Of a stretch of DNA of 64,000 bases, positions 15,619 to 27,268 are shown piece after piece; position 1 is the stretch's first letter, and the number at the start of each line of letters is the position of its first letter. The notes beneath the pieces were generated by a model. That model had not been told where the DNA came from. It made no database searches and was given only the letters and a program-made list of their open reading frames with translations. Location of the stretch: assembly GCF_015206815.1 (NCBI RefSeq), contig NZ_JADEXZ010000001.1, forward strand, positions 1 through 64,000, given 5' to 3'. This DNA comes from Fortiea sp. LEGE XX443. Its GTDB lineage: Bacteria; Cyanobacteriota; Cyanobacteriia; Cyanobacteriales; Nostocaceae. The position numbers and the translations under genes are program-made.

Positions 15619-18600
15619 CTATCTTGTCAATGTCAGAGTACGACGCTTAGTAACCATCTGGTAGGCTTCAATGATGTCACCTTCTACCCAGTCGTGGAAT
15701 TTGTCTACGTTAATACCGCACTCATAACCGGCATTGACTTCACGAGCGTCATCTTTGATCCGTTTGAGGGAGTCAAGGACACCTTCGTAAACCACCTTAC
15801 CGCCGCGACGCACTCGCAGTTTGCAGTTGCGAAGCAGCTTACCAGATTGCACATAACAACCGGCAACGGCTCCTTTGCCCACTGGGAATACAGCACGGAC
15901 TTCGCACTGACCGAGGGGTTCTTCCACCAACTCTGGTTCTAACAGACCTTCTAAGGCTCCTTGGATATCTTCGAGGAGTTTATAAATGATGTTATACTCC
16001 CGAACATCCACACCGGCCTCATCAGCAGCTTGTCTAGCGCCACTAGCATAGGTGGTGTTAAAGCCAATAATGACTGCGCCACTGGCGGCGGCTAAGTCAA
16101 TATCTGTTTGGGTGATTTCCCCAGCCGATGCTAACAGCATCCGGATTTGCACCTCATTTTGCGGAATTTGCTTCAGCGAACCGACGATCGCTTCTACAGA
16201 ACCTTGCACGTCGCCTTTTAAGATCAGGTTGAGTTCTTTCAACTCGCCTTCTTGTGCTTGAGCCGATATGGTTGTGAGGGTGATGCGTCCCTGTAACAGT
16301 CGTGATAGACGTTGTTTGTCGGCGCGATCGCTGGCAATGGCACGAGCTTCTTTTTCGTTCAAGAAGACCTCGAAGTCATCTCCGGCTGCGGGTACATCAC
16401 TTAAACCTAATACCTCAACGGCAAAGGAAGGTGAAGCCACATCGACTCTGCGTCCGCGGTCATCAACCATTGCCCGGACTTTACCAAAAGCCGAGCCTGC
16501 AACGAGCATATCTCCCACATGGAGTGTGCCGTTTTGAATTAGCAAGGTAGCGACTGCTCCCTTGGCTTTATCCAGATGCGCTTCAATTACTGTGCCTTTA
16601 GCAACGCGATCAGGGTTAGCAGAAAGTTCTCCAACTTCTGCCACTAAGAGAATCATTTCCAGTAGCGTATCGAGGTTTTCTCCTTTGATCGCGCTCACGG
16701 GAACCATGATTGTCTCACCACCCCATTCTTCTGGCGTTAGACCATATTGGGTGAGTTCTTGTTTCACTCTGTCTGGCTGTGCGCCTTCTTTGTCTATTTT
16801 GTTAATAGCCACCACAATTGGCACTTCTGCGGCTTGGGCGTGGCTGATAGCTTCTACCGTTTGTGGACGCACTCCATCATCAGCCGCCACTACTAAAACA
16901 GCGATGTCTGTCACCCTAGCACCACGCGCTCGCATGGCTGTAAAGGCTTCATGACCAGGAGTATCTAAGAATACTATCTGCTGAGGTTTACCTTCATGTT
17001 CTATGTCCACATGGTAGGCACCAATGTGTTGGGTAATACCACCAGCTTCTCCAGCCGCAACTTTGGTTTTGCGAATTGAGTCGAGTAGGGTTGTTTTACC
17101 GTGGTCTACGTGACCCATAATTGTCACTACTGGCGGACGACGGATCAGATGTTCTAAATCTGCCACGTCGATCATTTCTGTGACTTTACGGGCTTCTGCT
17201 TCTGGTTCGGCAGTTTCAACTTCTACTTCTAGCTCTTTACCTACTAAGGTAATGGTCGGAATATCCAGATTTTGGGTAATGCTCACCGCCATTCCTTTGA
17301 GGAACAGGACTTTCACGATCTCTGTATCCGCAACTGCCAGTTCATTGGCTAGTTCTTGCACTGTCAGGGAGCCTGTCACCACAATTTTTTCTGGGCGATC
17401 GCGTTTTGGCTCTGCTTCTTGCCGACGATTTTGGTTTTGGTCGCCGCGATGAGAACGAGGTTTCTTTGCGCCTCTAGAAGTTGGAGCTGCGATCGCAGCG
17501 GCAATTGCTGGCTGTGCTGGTCGAGCCGCTTTCGGTTTGGGCGGACGAGCTATGGAAAGACTTGCCTGGACAGTAGCAGGTATTTCTAGACCTTCTTCAT
17601 CTAGTAAATCTTCATCTTCAAAGTCATCATCCAGAATCGGTTTGACCCGCTTACCTTTGAGGACTCCCTTGCCAGCTTTTTCTTTAACTTCGTCAATGAT
17701 TTCCTCTTCTTGCCACTTTTTCCCACCTTTGGCTAGACGAGGCGGCGTTGGCCGCTTCAAATCTAAGAGGTCTGGCACTACAGCATCATCTTCCGATCCG
17801 GCTTTCGCTGTTGCTCCTGCTGCTGGTCTACTAGGCGGAGTCGCAATTGGCATTGCTGCCACTTGTTCTGATGGCCTGACTGGTCTGTGGGGACGTGGCC
17901 CGTCTCCTGATCCTGGTGCAGTGGGTCTATTGGTTCTTTGCTCTGGTTTAACAGGGCCTGGAGTGGGACGACTCTGCTTCTGCACAGGAGTTTGCGATGT
18001 TTCTGTGCCAGATGGTTTACCGGCCTTTGTCGGTTTAACTGGGTCGCGATCGCGTTTCAGGATCGGTTTTTCTGCCGGACTTGACTGATTACTAACTGCA
18101 TCATCTGTTTCCGCTTCCGCTTCTGGTCTTGCAGGAGGTGCAGATAGTTGCGGTTTTTGGGGTTTTTCCGGTCTAGACTTGGCAACAGCAGTTTTTTCTG
18201 GTTTTTCTGCTGCTATATTCTCTGTTGCTTGAGTATTCGGTTTTTGGGTCGTGTCTGTGACAGCAGGTGCTTGTGAAATCTCAGACTGATTCCGGGGTAC
18301 AGGTCGAGTTGGTGCCGTCGGCTTCATGGATGAGACTGGTGTAGCGAAAGGCCGTGGAGGTGCTGGAGAATTGACTTCAGAGGAAGCAAATTGAGTGTTG
18401 GTAGCAACTGATGCCTCTGGGGCATTGGTGTTAGGATTTCTCAATATTTTGGGTTTGCGAATTTCCAAAATTTGTTGTTTGTGTGGTGGTGCAGGTCGGC
18501 TATGGGAGCCAGTTTGGTGTGAATTTGGTTTGTGGGTGGTTGTTCCTAGTTCTCTTTTAGGTGTTCCATTCGTTACTGCCAATTTTTCAGCAGCCGTCCG

Positions 18601-18744
18601 GATATGTTCTGCCTCTGATTCTGAAATTGTGCTGCTATGGCTTTTGACCGCAATATTGAGCTGGTCGCAAATTGCTAATAGCTCTTTGTTATCCAAATTC
18701 AATTCCTTTGATAATTCATAGATTCTAACTTTGCCGTTGTTCAT
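15619..18744 (-). CDS. infB: translation initiation factor IF-2
   Basis: A 1041-residue translational GTPase that places initiator tRNA on the 30S subunit. The N-terminal half is a proline/alanine/lysine-rich disordered region with an IF2_N helix at the start ([20 protein letters not shown]). The GTPase core begins near residue 540 with [13 protein letters not shown], followed by [16 protein letters not shown] and NKID. C-terminal domains end [22 protein letters not shown] precedes ATG 18744. The long low-complexity N-terminus is typical of cyanobacterial IF-2. It is the last translation-factor gene of the rimP - nusA - rnpM - infB run, with an unusually long 465-bp gap to rnpM. Confidence 0.97.
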   Translation of the reverse strand: MNNGKVRIYELSKELNLDNKELLAICDQLNIAVKSHSSTISESEAEHIRTAAEKLAVTNGTPKRELGTTTHKPNSHQTGSHSRPAPPHKQQILEIRKPKILRNPNTNAPEASVATNTQFASSEVNSPAPPRPFATPVSSMKPTAPTRPVPRNQSEISQAPAVTDTTQKPNTQATENIAAEKPEKTAVAKSRPEKPQKPQLSAPPARPEAEAETDDAVSNQSSPAEKPILKRDRDPVKPTKAGKPSGTETSQTPVQKQSRPTPGPVKPEQRTNRPTAPGSGDGPRPHRPVRPSEQVAAMPIATPPSRPAAGATAKAGSEDDAVVPDLLDLKRPTPPRLAKGGKKWQEEEIIDEVKEKAGKGVLKGKRVKPILDDDFEDEDLLDEEGLEIPATVQASLSIARPPKPKAARPAQPAIAAAIAAPTSRGAKKPRSHRGDQNQNRRQEAEPKRDRPEKIVVTGSLTVQELANELAVADTEIVKVLFLKGMAVSITQNLDIPTITLVGKELEVEVETAEPEAEARKVTEMIDVADLEHLIRRPPVVTIMGHVDHGKTTLLDSIRKTKVAAGEAGGITQHIGAYHVDIEHEGKPQQIVFLDTPGHEAFTAMRARGARVTDIAVLVVAADDGVRPQTVEAISHAQAAEVPIVVAINKIDKEGAQPDRVKQELTQYGLTPEEWGGETIMVPVSAIKGENLDTLLEMILLVAEVGELSANPDRVAKGTVIEAHLDKAKGAVATLLIQNGTLHVGDMLVAGSAFGKVRAMVDDRGRRVDVASPSFAVEVLGLSDVPAAGDDFEVFLNEKEARAIASDRADKQRLSRLLQGRITLTTISAQAQEGELKELNLILKGDVQGSVEAIVGSLKQIPQNEVQIRMLLASAGEITQTDIDLAAASGAVIIGFNTTYASGARQAADEAGVDVREYNIIYKLLEDIQGALEGLLEPELVEEPLGQCEVRAVFPVGKGAVAGCYVQSGKLLRNCKLRVRRGGKVVYEGVLDSLKRIKDDAREVNAGYECGINVDKFHDWVEGDIIEAYQMVTKRRTLTLTR

Positions 18745-19209
18745 CCACTCTTCCCCTTTAATTTACAGTTTTTTGGCGGATGGTTGCCTGGGAGTGCGAC
18801 ATCTCCATCCTTAGATCACTGTTTTTCGGTTGCCCTTGGTAATTTTGCCGGTGCCTCCAATCAGGAAAGAGAGATGTTTCGGGTTAATGTTGGCATCTGT
18901 GCCAAAAATGGTAATTGACTAGCCCCCATAAATTTTTTTTATCGGAACTTTTGATGCCTAACTGCGCCTGAGCGCTACCAGGTTGCCATTTTGTAGTTTT
19001 TTGTTTTGCTGATTCTGAGTCTTCCACAACACAATCTAGTAAAACTTTTGGGGGTATTGCTTGGTTCCTTTTTAAATTAAAGAGCCGCTTGCTAATTACA
19101 CCCATTTACTATTCTGGCACTAACCCCAACAATTACAGAGAGTATGTCTTCAGCACGAGGTTTTTCGGCTTTCGGCACAACCCTCTGGGGATTACCGCCA
19201 CCAAGTTTT
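18745..19209. other. long spacer between rnpM and infB
   Basis: A 465-bp stretch on the minus-strand operon path where these genes are normally close. It has one open frame of 73 codons on the minus strand (18884-19105) without ribosome site or family match, which I do not accept. It may hold an infB promoter or leader; no clear hairpin-plus-T-run was seen. Confidence 0.35.
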
Positions 19210-19485
19210 TCAACCTGAGATTTGATTTTGGTGATGACTTGGAGCTAGACGTTGCCACAATGTTTGATACAGTGTTTCTGGCACTGTTGCTTGTAGCGAT
19301 CGCCCTAATTTATTCTTTTTGTTTGCCGCTTGCAAGCAACTTGCTTGCGGACAAATATAGGCAGAACGCCCCATGCCCTGATCTAATTGTACCTTTCCAG
19401 ATGGAAAGACGCGGACAATCCGCCAAAAGTCTTGCTTCAAGCCAACTTTGCGGCAACTAATACAACGCCGATAATTTGGTTTCAT
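19210..19485 (-). CDS. rnpM: YlxR/RnpM family RNase P modulator
   Basis: A 91-residue basic protein beginning MKPNYRRCISCRKVGLKQDF, with GRSAYICPQASCLQAANKK in the middle. These are the DUF448/YlxR signature blocks (RRC..CR.., GRSAY.C). The family was renamed RnpM after evidence in Bacillus that it binds and modulates RNase P RNA. Genomic position between nusA and infB is the classical one. It is 147 bp downstream of nusA and 465 bp before infB. Full length; no anomalies. Confidence 0.9.
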   Translation of the reverse strand: MKPNYRRCISCRKVGLKQDFWRIVRVFPSGKVQLDQGMGRSAYICPQASCLQAANKKNKLGRSLQATVPETLYQTLWQRLAPSHHQNQISG

Positions 19486-19632
19486 TAGTTTTCTATAGGC
19501 GGCCTGCGGTCAAAAACTTTTAGGCGATGGTCAGTCTAGCATAGCGAATTTTTTACTTATACCTCATCTTTTCTCAAGTAGTTATTAAAACTCATACCGA
19601 GGTAAATATTAGCAGAACTGTCCAAAGCTAAT

Positions 19633-20916
19633 TTACTCTTCTTCATTAGGGTCAAAAGATTCATCTTCTAATTCTTGTTGATTTTGCTCCTCCATATCCA
19701 TGTCATCTTCCTCTAGTTCCATTGCTTCTTGCTCTAGTTGAGCTTGAGCGCGGGCTGCGGCAAATCTTGTATCTTCACCTGCGTAGTCGTACTTGGCTTT
19801 ATCTTTAATATCAATTTTCCAACCAGTTAGGCGGGCTGCTAGGCGCACGTTTTGTCCTTCTTTCCCAATTGCCAAACTCAGTTGGTCTTCGGCTACTAAT
19901 ACGTGAGTTTGTCTGGTTTCTGGATCCATCAGCCGGACTTCATCTACTCTAGCTGGACTCAAAGCGTTGGCAATATATGTTGCTGGATCTGGTGACCAAC
20001 GAATCACGTCGATTTTTTCGCCGCGCAGTTCATTAACTACGACTTGAATGCGTGATCCCCTAGCGCCAATACAAGCACCCACTGGGTCAACATCGCGATC
20101 TAATGTATCTACAGCGATTTTAGTCCGGGGGCCGACGTAACGGGATGGAGGATTGGCTTCTCGCGCTACAGCAACGATGCGTACTACTTCGTCTTCGATT
20201 TCGGGGACTTCATTGGCAAACAAATATACTACTAACCCAGCATCTGCACGAGATACCAAAAGTTGTGGACCTCTCTGCTGACCTTGGGACACTTTTTTTA
20301 GGTATACCTTAAAGGTGGCATTAGCCCGATAGTTATCGTTTGGTAGTTGTTCTCGCTTTGGTAATTCGGCTTCTACTTCTGGCTGACCAAAAGTACTGCT
20401 GACTGCCAAAATCACTGACTGTCTTTCAAATCGCAGGACTCTGGCTTGCAGTACAGTTCCTTCTAAATCTTGGAACTCTTCCTGCACCATTTGGCGTTGT
20501 TGATCCCGTAATTTTTGCGCCAGGACTTGCTTGGTTTGCATGGCTGCCATCCGACCAAATTCTCCTTGGTCAGGGGTGACATCTAATACTACAGAGTCAC
20601 CTAACTGAGCTTCTGGGGCGACTTGTTGTACTTCATCTAAAGAAATTTGATGGTCGGTGTTACTAACTTCTTCAACGATAGATTTTGTTGAGAGGACGCG
20701 AAAGCCTTCTTCATCGATATCGAGTTCGACTTCAAAATTATCAAAGTAATCTTCATCAAATTGCTTGCGTTCTAAATTTTGAGCGCGACGATAACGTTCA
20801 TAACCTTTGAGCAGTGCTTCTCTAATTGCCGATTGCACTGCTAGACGAGGTAAATTGCGATCGCGACTAATACTTTCGATTAATTCTTTTAAACCTGGTA
20901 GACTAACCATTGACAT
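19633..20916 (-). CDS. nusA: transcription termination/antitermination protein NusA
   Basis: A 427-residue RNA polymerase-associated factor. The order is NusA N-terminal domain ([20 protein letters not shown]), S1 domain ([19 protein letters not shown]), KH1 ([20 protein letters not shown]) and KH2 ([20 protein letters not shown]). There are no C-terminal repeats; instead a strongly acidic tail ([10 protein letters not shown]) closes the protein, as in cyanobacteria. ATG 20916 is chosen because AAAGGAG lies 7 bases upstream; TTG 20922 is less likely. It follows rimP by 171 bp containing degenerate short repeats. Confidence 0.96.
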   Translation of the reverse strand: MSMVSLPGLKELIESISRDRNLPRLAVQSAIREALLKGYERYRRAQNLERKQFDEDYFDNFEVELDIDEEGFRVLSTKSIVEEVSNTDHQISLDEVQQVAPEAQLGDSVVLDVTPDQGEFGRMAAMQTKQVLAQKLRDQQRQMVQEEFQDLEGTVLQARVLRFERQSVILAVSSTFGQPEVEAELPKREQLPNDNYRANATFKVYLKKVSQGQQRGPQLLVSRADAGLVVYLFANEVPEIEDEVVRIVAVAREANPPSRYVGPRTKIAVDTLDRDVDPVGACIGARGSRIQVVVNELRGEKIDVIRWSPDPATYIANALSPARVDEVRLMDPETRQTHVLVAEDQLSLAIGKEGQNVRLAARLTGWKIDIKDKAKYDYAGEDTRFAAARAQAQLEQEAMELEEDDMDMEEQNQQELEDESFDPNEEE

Positions 20917-21087
20917 AAGCAATCTCCTTTAAAAATTAGGGATTAAGGGCTAAGGGCTAGAATTGAGAAGCTAGGGTTAAGAAAACAGAAATTCAAAACT
21001 ACGCATTAACGAATAGGGATTAGAGATTAGTTTGACTCTAGTCCCCTGCCCCTAGCACCTAGTCTCTGCTAACTTCTAATCCCTCGT

Positions 21088-21549
21088 TTACTGACGTTCG
21101 TCTAGTTGCACCCTAGTAATTAGAGAACGAGGAATCTCTACTACACGACCTTTTTGGTTTAAATAAATTTTGGTTTCATCCCGGCGAATCAACTGACCAT
21201 TCCACTCTGCTTGTCCGTCGTGGGGTGGCGAAGTGGAAACAATTACAGGAAATCCTTTGAAGGAAATAAATTCCCTGTCGGTTTCCAGTTGGCGCGAAAT
21301 ACCAGGACTAGACACCTCCAAAACATAGGTATCTGGAATGATCTCCGTTGCATCTAAGCAGGCTTCTAAAGCGCGGCTCATCCTTTCACAATCATCCAAA
21401 CCAGTATCCTGCTGGAGATTGCGGATGTCTACCCGCAAGACTGGTGGACGTTGGTTGGTGTGAAACACTGCGCCAACGACTTCTAATCCCAGTTCTTCTG
21501 CTACTGGTGTCGCCAAATCAATAATTTGTGGGACTAACGGATGAGTCAT
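21088..21549 (-). CDS. rimP: ribosome maturation factor RimP
   Basis: A 153-residue protein needed for 30S subunit maturation. It shows the RimP N-terminal domain ([20 protein letters not shown], then LRVDIRN and [17 protein letters not shown]) and the conserved [14 protein letters not shown], followed by a C-terminal Sm-like domain. ATG 21549 is preferred; a GTG at 21585 in the same frame would run through a terminator-like hairpin and has no proper ribosome site. No clear Shine-Dalgarno precedes ATG 21549. It is first in the rimP - nusA - rnpM - infB operon. The hairpin directly upstream may control the whole operon. Confidence 0.92.
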   Translation of the reverse strand: MTHPLVPQIIDLATPVAEELGLEVVGAVFHTNQRPPVLRVDIRNLQQDTGLDDCERMSRALEACLDATEIIPDTYVLEVSSPGISRQLETDREFISFKGFPVIVSTSPPHDGQAEWNGQLIRRDETKIYLNQKGRVVEIPRSLITRVQLDERQ

Positions 21550-21562
21550 GCGAAAATTCAAT

Positions 21563-21587
21563 AAAAAAAGTGGGCTTCGACCCACTT
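21563..21587 (-). terminator. intrinsic terminator/attenuator ahead of rimP
   Basis: On the minus strand AAGTGGG-TCGAAG-CCCACTT is followed directly by TTTTT. That is a 7-bp stem with a stable 6-nt loop and a U-tract, only 13 bp before the rimP ATG. No gene on this strand lies upstream within 450 bp, so it would terminate the operon's own leader. This makes it a candidate attenuator. Confidence 0.65.
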
Positions 21588-22034
21588 CCTGCGATAGGGA
21601 TATCTTCCAAGAAGTCTTGTAACGAACTGATGATAGTTCGCCCTAAATTGAGTGTAGCGCATTTCTCTAATAGTCAATAGTCATTAGTTCTCTTGTTCCT
21701 TTCAAGGACAGGGGGAGGAAGTCGGTGCATAAAAAAAATTACTGCCACCAATGCTGAACGCCATTGGTTAGCGATCGCTTGAGCCTGTGAAAGCCTGTAT
21801 CTTCTCCCATGGCTCTTAAAAATATGCTGTAAAAGATAATATCTCCACAATGGCAGTAGCTACGCACTATGTAATTAGGTATAGATAGAGTCTACTAAGA
21901 GTAAAAATTTGCAATTCTACCAACAAAAAAATTAAAAATTTATGATATTCTCTGGACTTGCTTCTATTTTTAGAATGTTAATATGTAGAAACTAAGCAGT
22001 TAAAAGCTATAACTGTGAAAAAGCGAGGAGAACC
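21588..22034. other. divergent promoter region rimP / Dps
   Basis: A 447-bp spacer between divergent genes, AT-rich near the Dps gene, with one HIP1 site. It should contain the rimP operon promoter and the Dps promoter. No further gene is supported. Confidence 0.4.
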
Positions 22035-22589
22035 ATGTCTGATACGCAAACTTTGTTACAAAATTTTGGTCAGGTTTATGACAATCCTGTATTGTTAGAC
22101 CACAGTGTTACTGCTCCAGTTACAGAAGGATTAAACGTCGTATTAGCTAGTTTTCAGGCACTCTACTTGCAGTACCAGAAACACCATTTTGTAGTAGAAG
22201 GTGCAGAATTTTACTCACTACATAAGTTTTTTAATGAAAGTTACGACGAAGTACAAGACCACGTTCATGAAATTGGTGAAAGATTAAATGGATTAGGTGG
22301 CGTACCCGCAGCTTCTTTCAGCAAACTGGCAGAATTAACTTGTTTCGAGCAGGAATCTGATGGCGTATATTCTTCCCGGAAGATGGTAGAAAATGACCTA
22401 GTAGCAGAACAAGCAATCATCAACGTAATTCGCCGTCAAGCCGCTCAGGCAGAGAGCTTGGGCGACCGTGGCACACGCTATCTGTACGAAAAAATTCTGT
22501 TAAAAACAGAAGAACGGGCTTATCACTTAGGTCATTTCTTGGCAAAAGATAGTTTAACTTTAGGTTTTGTACAACCTGCCCAAAACTAG
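22035..22589 (+). CDS. Dps family DNA-protection/ferritin-like protein
   Basis: A 184-residue Dps-family protein that would form a 12-mer storing iron and consuming H2O2. The region [18 protein letters not shown] - [18 protein letters not shown] carries the ferroxidase-type residues (His, His, Asp, Glu), followed by LGGVPAASF. The usual Trp-Asn before the first His motif is replaced by His-His, as in some cyanobacterial DpsA types. GAGGAG lies 5 bases before ATG 22035, a strong ribosome site. The gene order Dps - carB - sigma matches alr3808-alr3810 of Anabaena as I recall. A strong terminator follows. Confidence 0.9.
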   Translation: MSDTQTLLQNFGQVYDNPVLLDHSVTAPVTEGLNVVLASFQALYLQYQKHHFVVEGAEFYSLHKFFNESYDEVQDHVHEIGERLNGLGGVPAASFSKLAELTCFEQESDGVYSSRKMVENDLVAEQAIINVIRRQAAQAESLGDRGTRYLYEKILLKTEERAYHLGHFLAKDSLTLGFVQPAQN

Positions 22590-22661
22590 AATTCGCCTTG
22601 TCTAGTTTAGTCTAGTAGAGACTGAAGAAAAATATCCTAGCACCCGATATTAACAAAAGAT

Positions 22662-22700
22662 AAAAAATGCAGAGAAGTAATCAGCTTCTCTGCATTTTTT
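22662..22700 (+). terminator. intrinsic terminator of the Dps gene
   Basis: AAAAAATGCAGAGAAG (22662-22677) and CTTCTCTGCATTTTTT (22685-22700) form a perfect 16-bp inverted repeat with a 7-nt loop and T-run. It lies 73 bp after the stop. Confidence 0.9.
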
Positions 22701-23244
22701 ATTTAAATACACAAAAAATCAGCATATGGAATAATCGTTAGAGAGACATATTAAAAATTATTCGCAATTAAGTGGCTGCGAAATATTTTTATTTAAAAAA
22801 TATTTTTGAGATTGGTCAATATTAATACAAGCATGAAAATCATATCTAAATAATTGGAATTATGATTAGCTTAAATAAAAATTACTCTCACATAATCGAG
22901 AATTTACTTTTTGAGAATTAATTAAAACTGCGCGCACAAAAAAGTAGAGACGCTGAATCAGTAAACAAGCGTCAGGAGCATAAGATAGTAAAAGATGAAG
23001 ATATGTAATTGTTTTTTCTCGCCCACTTCTTGATTTCCGGACAGCCCAGGCTTGAAAAAGTGCTGTAAAGCCCTGCGGGCATGGCTGCGCTTAGAGCGTA
23101 GCAGGGCGCAGGCTTGTGCTGCGTGGATATTCTGCCTCTTCCTTTTCGATCCAACCCGGAAAAATTGATAATAGACAATATGACTGAGGGCAAAGACCCT
23201 TAAAATAATCAGGATTTGTATTCTCTTACTCCAACCCCAAGACT
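22701..23244. other. AT-rich carB upstream region with a GC-rich palindrome
   Basis: A 544-bp spacer. The only marked structure is a GC-rich patch at 23040-23120 in which GCCCTGC (23070-23076) and GCAGGGC (23101-23107) pair and CAGGCTTG occurs twice. It resembles the GC-rich dispersed palindromes of Nostocales. No gene is supported. Confidence 0.4.
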
Positions 23245-26200
23245 ATGCCCCGCCGTCAAGACCTCCGAAAAATACTGCTGTTAGGATCTGGCCCGATTGT
23301 GATTGGGCAAGCCTGTGAATTTGACTACTCTGGAACCCAAGCCTGTAAAGCGTTGAGAGAAGAAGGCTATGAAGTGGTGTTAGTCAACTCTAACCCAGCA
23401 ACAATTATGACTGACCCAGAAACGGCCGATCGCACCTACATTGAGCCGTTGACACCAGAATTCGTGGAAAAAGTCATTGCTAAGGAACGCCCGGATGCTT
23501 TACTCCCGACAATGGGAGGACAAACTGCTCTCAATATCGCCGTTACCCTAGCCAAAAACGGTGTCTTAGATCAATATAATGTGGAATTAATTGGTGCAAA
23601 GTTAGCAGCGATCGAAAAAGCTGAAGACCGGAAACTATTCAACGAAGCGATGGCTAAGTTAGGTGTACAGGTTTGTCCTAGCGGTACAGCCTCATCTTTG
23701 GAAGAAGCCAAAGCGATCGCTCGGAAAATAGGTACTTATCCTCTAATCATCCGTCCTGCCTTTACGATGGGTGGTACTGGTGGTGGTATTTCTTACAACC
23801 AAGAAGAATTTGAAGAAATGGCTCAGGTGGGGATTGATGCTAGTCCGGTTTCGCAAATTCTCATCGACCAATCCCTCTTAGGTTGGAAAGAATATGAATT
23901 AGAAGTAATGCGCGACTTGGCAGATAATGTTGTGATTATCTGCTCCATCGAAAACATTGACCCGATGGGTATCCATACTGGCGACTCGATTACCGTTGCG
24001 CCCGCCCAAACCCTCACCGACAAGGAATATCAACGGCTGCGGGATATGTCAATTAAAATCATCCGCGAAATTGGGGTGGAAACTGGCGGCTCTAATATTC
24101 AGTTTGCCGTTAATCCTGTGACTGGGGATGTAGTAGTGATTGAAATGAACCCCCGTGTTTCTCGCAGTTCCGCCTTGGCTTCTAAAGCCACAGGTTTCCC
24201 CATTGCGAAGATTGCGGCAAAGTTAGCTGTGGGTTACACCTTAGATGAAATTAACAACGACATCACCAAAAAAACCCCTGCATCCTTTGAGCCAACTATA
24301 GATTATGTAGTTACCAAAATTCCTCGCTTCGCTTTTGAAAAATTCCCTGGTTCTGAACCAGTGCTGACAACTCAAATGAAATCAGTCGGGGAAGCAATGG
24401 CGATTGGGCGGACATTTAACGAATCCTTCCAAAAAGCATTGCGTTCTCTGGAAACGGGACGCGCTGGTTGGGGTTGTGACAAAGCCGAAAAATTACCCAG
24501 TGGTGAACAAATCCGCGCCTTGCTGCGGACACCAAATCCCGATCGCATTTTTGCTGTGCGTCATGCTATGCAAGTAGGGTTAACTCCTGAAGAAATCTAC
24601 GAACTTACAGGGATTGACCCTTGGTTTTTAGATAAAATGCAGCAATTGTTGGAGACAGAAAAATTCCTCAAGCGCACGCCTTTAAGACAGTTGACAACAG
24701 AACAACTTTATAGTGTGAAGCGGCAAGGATATAGCGATCGCCAAGTTGCTTTTGCAACCAAAACCACAGAAGATGAAGTTCGGGCATATCGCCAACAGTT
24801 GGGAGTTGTGCCGGTTTACAAAACTGTTGACACCTGCGCGGCTGAGTTTGAGGCATTCACCCCTTACTACTATTCCACCTACGAAGAAGAAACGGAAGTT
24901 TTACCTACAGATAAACCCAAAGTGATGATTTTGGGTGGCGGCCCCAATCGTATTGGCCAAGGAATTGAGTTTGACTATTGTTGCTGTCACGCTGCTTATG
25001 CGTTAAAAGGAGCAGGTTATGAAACCATCATGGTCAACTCCAACCCAGAGACAGTTTCCACTGACTACGATACTAGCGATCGCCTCTACTTTGAGCCATT
25101 AACTAAAGAAGATGTCCTCAACATCATCGAAGCCGAGAATCCAGTGGGTATTATCGTCCAATTCGGTGGACAAACACCCCTGAAATTATCCCTTCCCCTC
25201 CAACAAGCACTCAGCACTCACACTTCGGCTTCGCTCAGTGAACATCCCTCAGCACGGGCTGAACGCCCCGCTACCGCTAACAGCACTAAAATTTGGGGTA
25301 CATCACCAGATTCCATTGACATCGCCGAAGACAGAGAACGGTTTGAGAAGATTCTCAAGCAATTGAATATTGCTCAACCACCTAATGGGATTGCGCGGAG
25401 TTACGAAGATGCACTAATTGTTGCTAGACGCATTGGTTATCCGGTAGTGGTGCGTCCTAGTTATGTATTGGGCGGACGAGCAATGGAAATTGTCTACTCT
25501 GATACAGAATTAGAGCGCTACATGACATTTGCGGTGCAGGTAGAGCCGGAACACCCAATTTTGATTGATAAATTTTTAGAAAACGCGATCGAAGTTGATG
25601 TAGATGCGATCGCCGATCATACAGGAAGGGTGGTGATTGGTGGGATCATGGAACACATCGAACAAGCCGGAATTCACTCTGGAGACTCCGCTTGCTCTTT
25701 ACCTTCGATTTCTCTCCCACCAGCCGTTCTCAATCAAATCCGCACTTGGACTGTGCAACTCGCTCAAGCACTTTCTGTGATCGGGTTGATGAATATTCAG
25801 TTTGCGGTTGTGGGTGTAGGTACATATTCTCCTCAGGTTTACATTCTCGAAGCTAACCCTCGTGCTTCCCGGACTGTACCCTTTGTTTCTAAAGCTACAG
25901 GTGTACAACTGGCGAAGCTGGCATCCTTAATTATGTCGGGTAAAACTCTTGAGGAGTTGGGCTTTACCGAGGAAGTTATCCCCTCACATATTGCCGTGAA
26001 AGAGGCAGTTTTACCGTTTAATAAATTCCCTGGTACAGATACAATACTAGGGCCAGAGATGCGATCAACAGGTGAGGTAATGGGCATTGATAGCGACTTT
26101 GGTCGCGCCTTTGCCAAAGCTGAATTAGCTGCTGGTGAGCGTTTGCCTTTGAATGGTACTGTATTTGTGTCCATGAGCGATCGCGACAAAACTGCGGCGG

Positions 26201-26553
26201 TTCCTGTAGTTAAGGAATTTATCGACTTAGGCTTTACAGTCATGGCGACTTTTGGCACACGCCAAGTACTTCAGGAACATGGCTTAAATGTTGAGTTGGT
26301 GTTGAAACTCCATGAAGGTCGTCCCCACGTCCTCGATGCGATTAAAAATCAGAAGATTCAACTGATCATCAATACGCCTTCCGGCGAAGAAGCTCAAACT
26401 GATGCTCGGCTCATCCGTCGTACAGCCTTAGCTTACAAAATCCCCATCATTACTACCATTGCTGGGGCGAAAGCTACAGTCGCTGCTATCCGTTCTCTAC
26501 AAAATACTACTTTGGACGTAAAAGCCCTTCAAGATTATTCCATGAGGCGTTAG
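23245..26553 (+). CDS. carB: carbamoyl-phosphate synthase large subunit
   Basis: A 1102-residue ATP-grasp enzyme making carbamoyl phosphate from bicarbonate, ammonia (from CarA) and two ATP, for arginine and pyrimidine synthesis. It has the two homologous halves: [20 protein letters not shown] at the start and [20 protein letters not shown] near residue 555, with HTGDS and HSGDS loops, and a C-terminal MGS allosteric domain. An insertion of about 25 residues (around 660-685: [20 protein letters not shown] then RPATANS) precedes [14 protein letters not shown]. It is encoded by a dispersed repeat and keeps the frame. The start ATG fits the family; no ribosome site is evident. Confidence 0.96.
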   Translation: MPRRQDLRKILLLGSGPIVIGQACEFDYSGTQACKALREEGYEVVLVNSNPATIMTDPETADRTYIEPLTPEFVEKVIAKERPDALLPTMGGQTALNIAVTLAKNGVLDQYNVELIGAKLAAIEKAEDRKLFNEAMAKLGVQVCPSGTASSLEEAKAIARKIGTYPLIIRPAFTMGGTGGGISYNQEEFEEMAQVGIDASPVSQILIDQSLLGWKEYELEVMRDLADNVVIICSIENIDPMGIHTGDSITVAPAQTLTDKEYQRLRDMSIKIIREIGVETGGSNIQFAVNPVTGDVVVIEMNPRVSRSSALASKATGFPIAKIAAKLAVGYTLDEINNDITKKTPASFEPTIDYVVTKIPRFAFEKFPGSEPVLTTQMKSVGEAMAIGRTFNESFQKALRSLETGRAGWGCDKAEKLPSGEQIRALLRTPNPDRIFAVRHAMQVGLTPEEIYELTGIDPWFLDKMQQLLETEKFLKRTPLRQLTTEQLYSVKRQGYSDRQVAFATKTTEDEVRAYRQQLGVVPVYKTVDTCAAEFEAFTPYYYSTYEEETEVLPTDKPKVMILGGGPNRIGQGIEFDYCCCHAAYALKGAGYETIMVNSNPETVSTDYDTSDRLYFEPLTKEDVLNIIEAENPVGIIVQFGGQTPLKLSLPLQQALSTHTSASLSEHPSARAERPATANSTKIWGTSPDSIDIAEDRERFEKILKQLNIAQPPNGIARSYEDALIVARRIGYPVVVRPSYVLGGRAMEIVYSDTELERYMTFAVQVEPEHPILIDKFLENAIEVDVDAIADHTGRVVIGGIMEHIEQAGIHSGDSACSLPSISLPPAVLNQIRTWTVQLAQALSVIGLMNIQFAVVGVGTYSPQVYILEANPRASRTVPFVSKATGVQLAKLASLIMSGKTLEELGFTEEVIPSHIAVKEAVLPFNKFPGTDTILGPEMRSTGEVMGIDSDFGRAFAKAELAAGERLPLNGTVFVSMSDRDKTAAVPVVKEFIDLGFTVMATFGTRQVLQEHGLNVELVLKLHEGRPHVLDAIKNQKIQLIINTPSGEEAQTDARLIRRTALAYKIPIITTIAGAKATVAAIRSLQNTTLDVKALQDYSMRR
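25248..25287 (+). repeat. 40-bp dispersed repeat inside carB (copy 1)
   Basis: It matches 43393-43432 with two mismatches: CTCAGCACGGGCTGAACGCC followed by CCGCTA, CGCTAACAG and ACT. It contains a loose palindrome (AGCACGGGC / GCCCCGCT). In carB it is translated without a stop. The second copy is intergenic, which shows this is a mobile or dispersed sequence rather than part of the enzyme. Confidence 0.75.
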
Positions 26554-27268
26554 TTGTCTCTTCGCCCGGCGTGGCACTGAATTTAACTGGAGTATGAGGG
26601 GTTTGGAGGCAGTTTAAAGATTTATCTTGTCTCCTACCCTTTTTCTATGAATCTGCATTAAGCAGTATTTACAAGGAAAATTAAGTAATTATTATAGAAG
26701 AAACATTATAGTTTTCATTGAGATATTTTAACAAATATGAGTAAATTATTTCTGTTCTCTAAGAATATTTATTAATTGACTGGAGCGATCGCGCTAAACA
26801 AGATGAGGTGATTATATTTATGCCCAAAGCTTCATATGTTAAGAGTTTCAGCATAATCCCTTAGGAAAAACAAGCGCATGACTTTTTTACACCCATCAAC
26901 TACAGTCTATGGTTCTCAATTATTGCTTGATGAGCAACAGAGGTTGATTAACTCCTGTGCTTAGACTATTACAACCATTCTCAAATCCAATTATTTTCAG
27001 GCTGTAGGGCTTTTCAAGATTTCTCAGAAATGTTACAATTTTTAACAAAGCTTAAAGAGAAAAGGTGTTGTTCTAGCTACCTTTATCTATCCGTAGATAC
27101 TTGTATAAAGCGTGAAAAAACTGTAACGTCTAGCAATTAAGAGCCTAACTTTGATTAATAAAAGCAACCGAAACCACCGGGCGCGTAAATCGTAAACCAT
27201 AGCATGGGTTCCCAGTCAACTGGGCAGCACCCCCAACAAACATCTATTAGTTAGTTATCTACTGGTTA
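26554..27268. other. long leader/promoter region of the sigma factor gene
   Basis: A 715-bp gene-free stretch, AT-rich until about 27150 and then GC-richer. Just before the sigma gene a hairpin CCCAGTCAACTGGG lies within GGGTTCCCAG...CAGCACCC (about 27207-27233), possibly a leader structure. No open reading frame is supported. Confidence 0.4.

Noticed and set aside
17537-18088. 183-codon plus-strand frame opposite infB
   Set aside because: Low-complexity antisense of the Pro/Ala-rich IF-2 N-terminus.
25220-25290. Intein in carB
   Set aside because: The insert is only about 25 residues, without intein splice motifs, and matches a dispersed DNA repeat.
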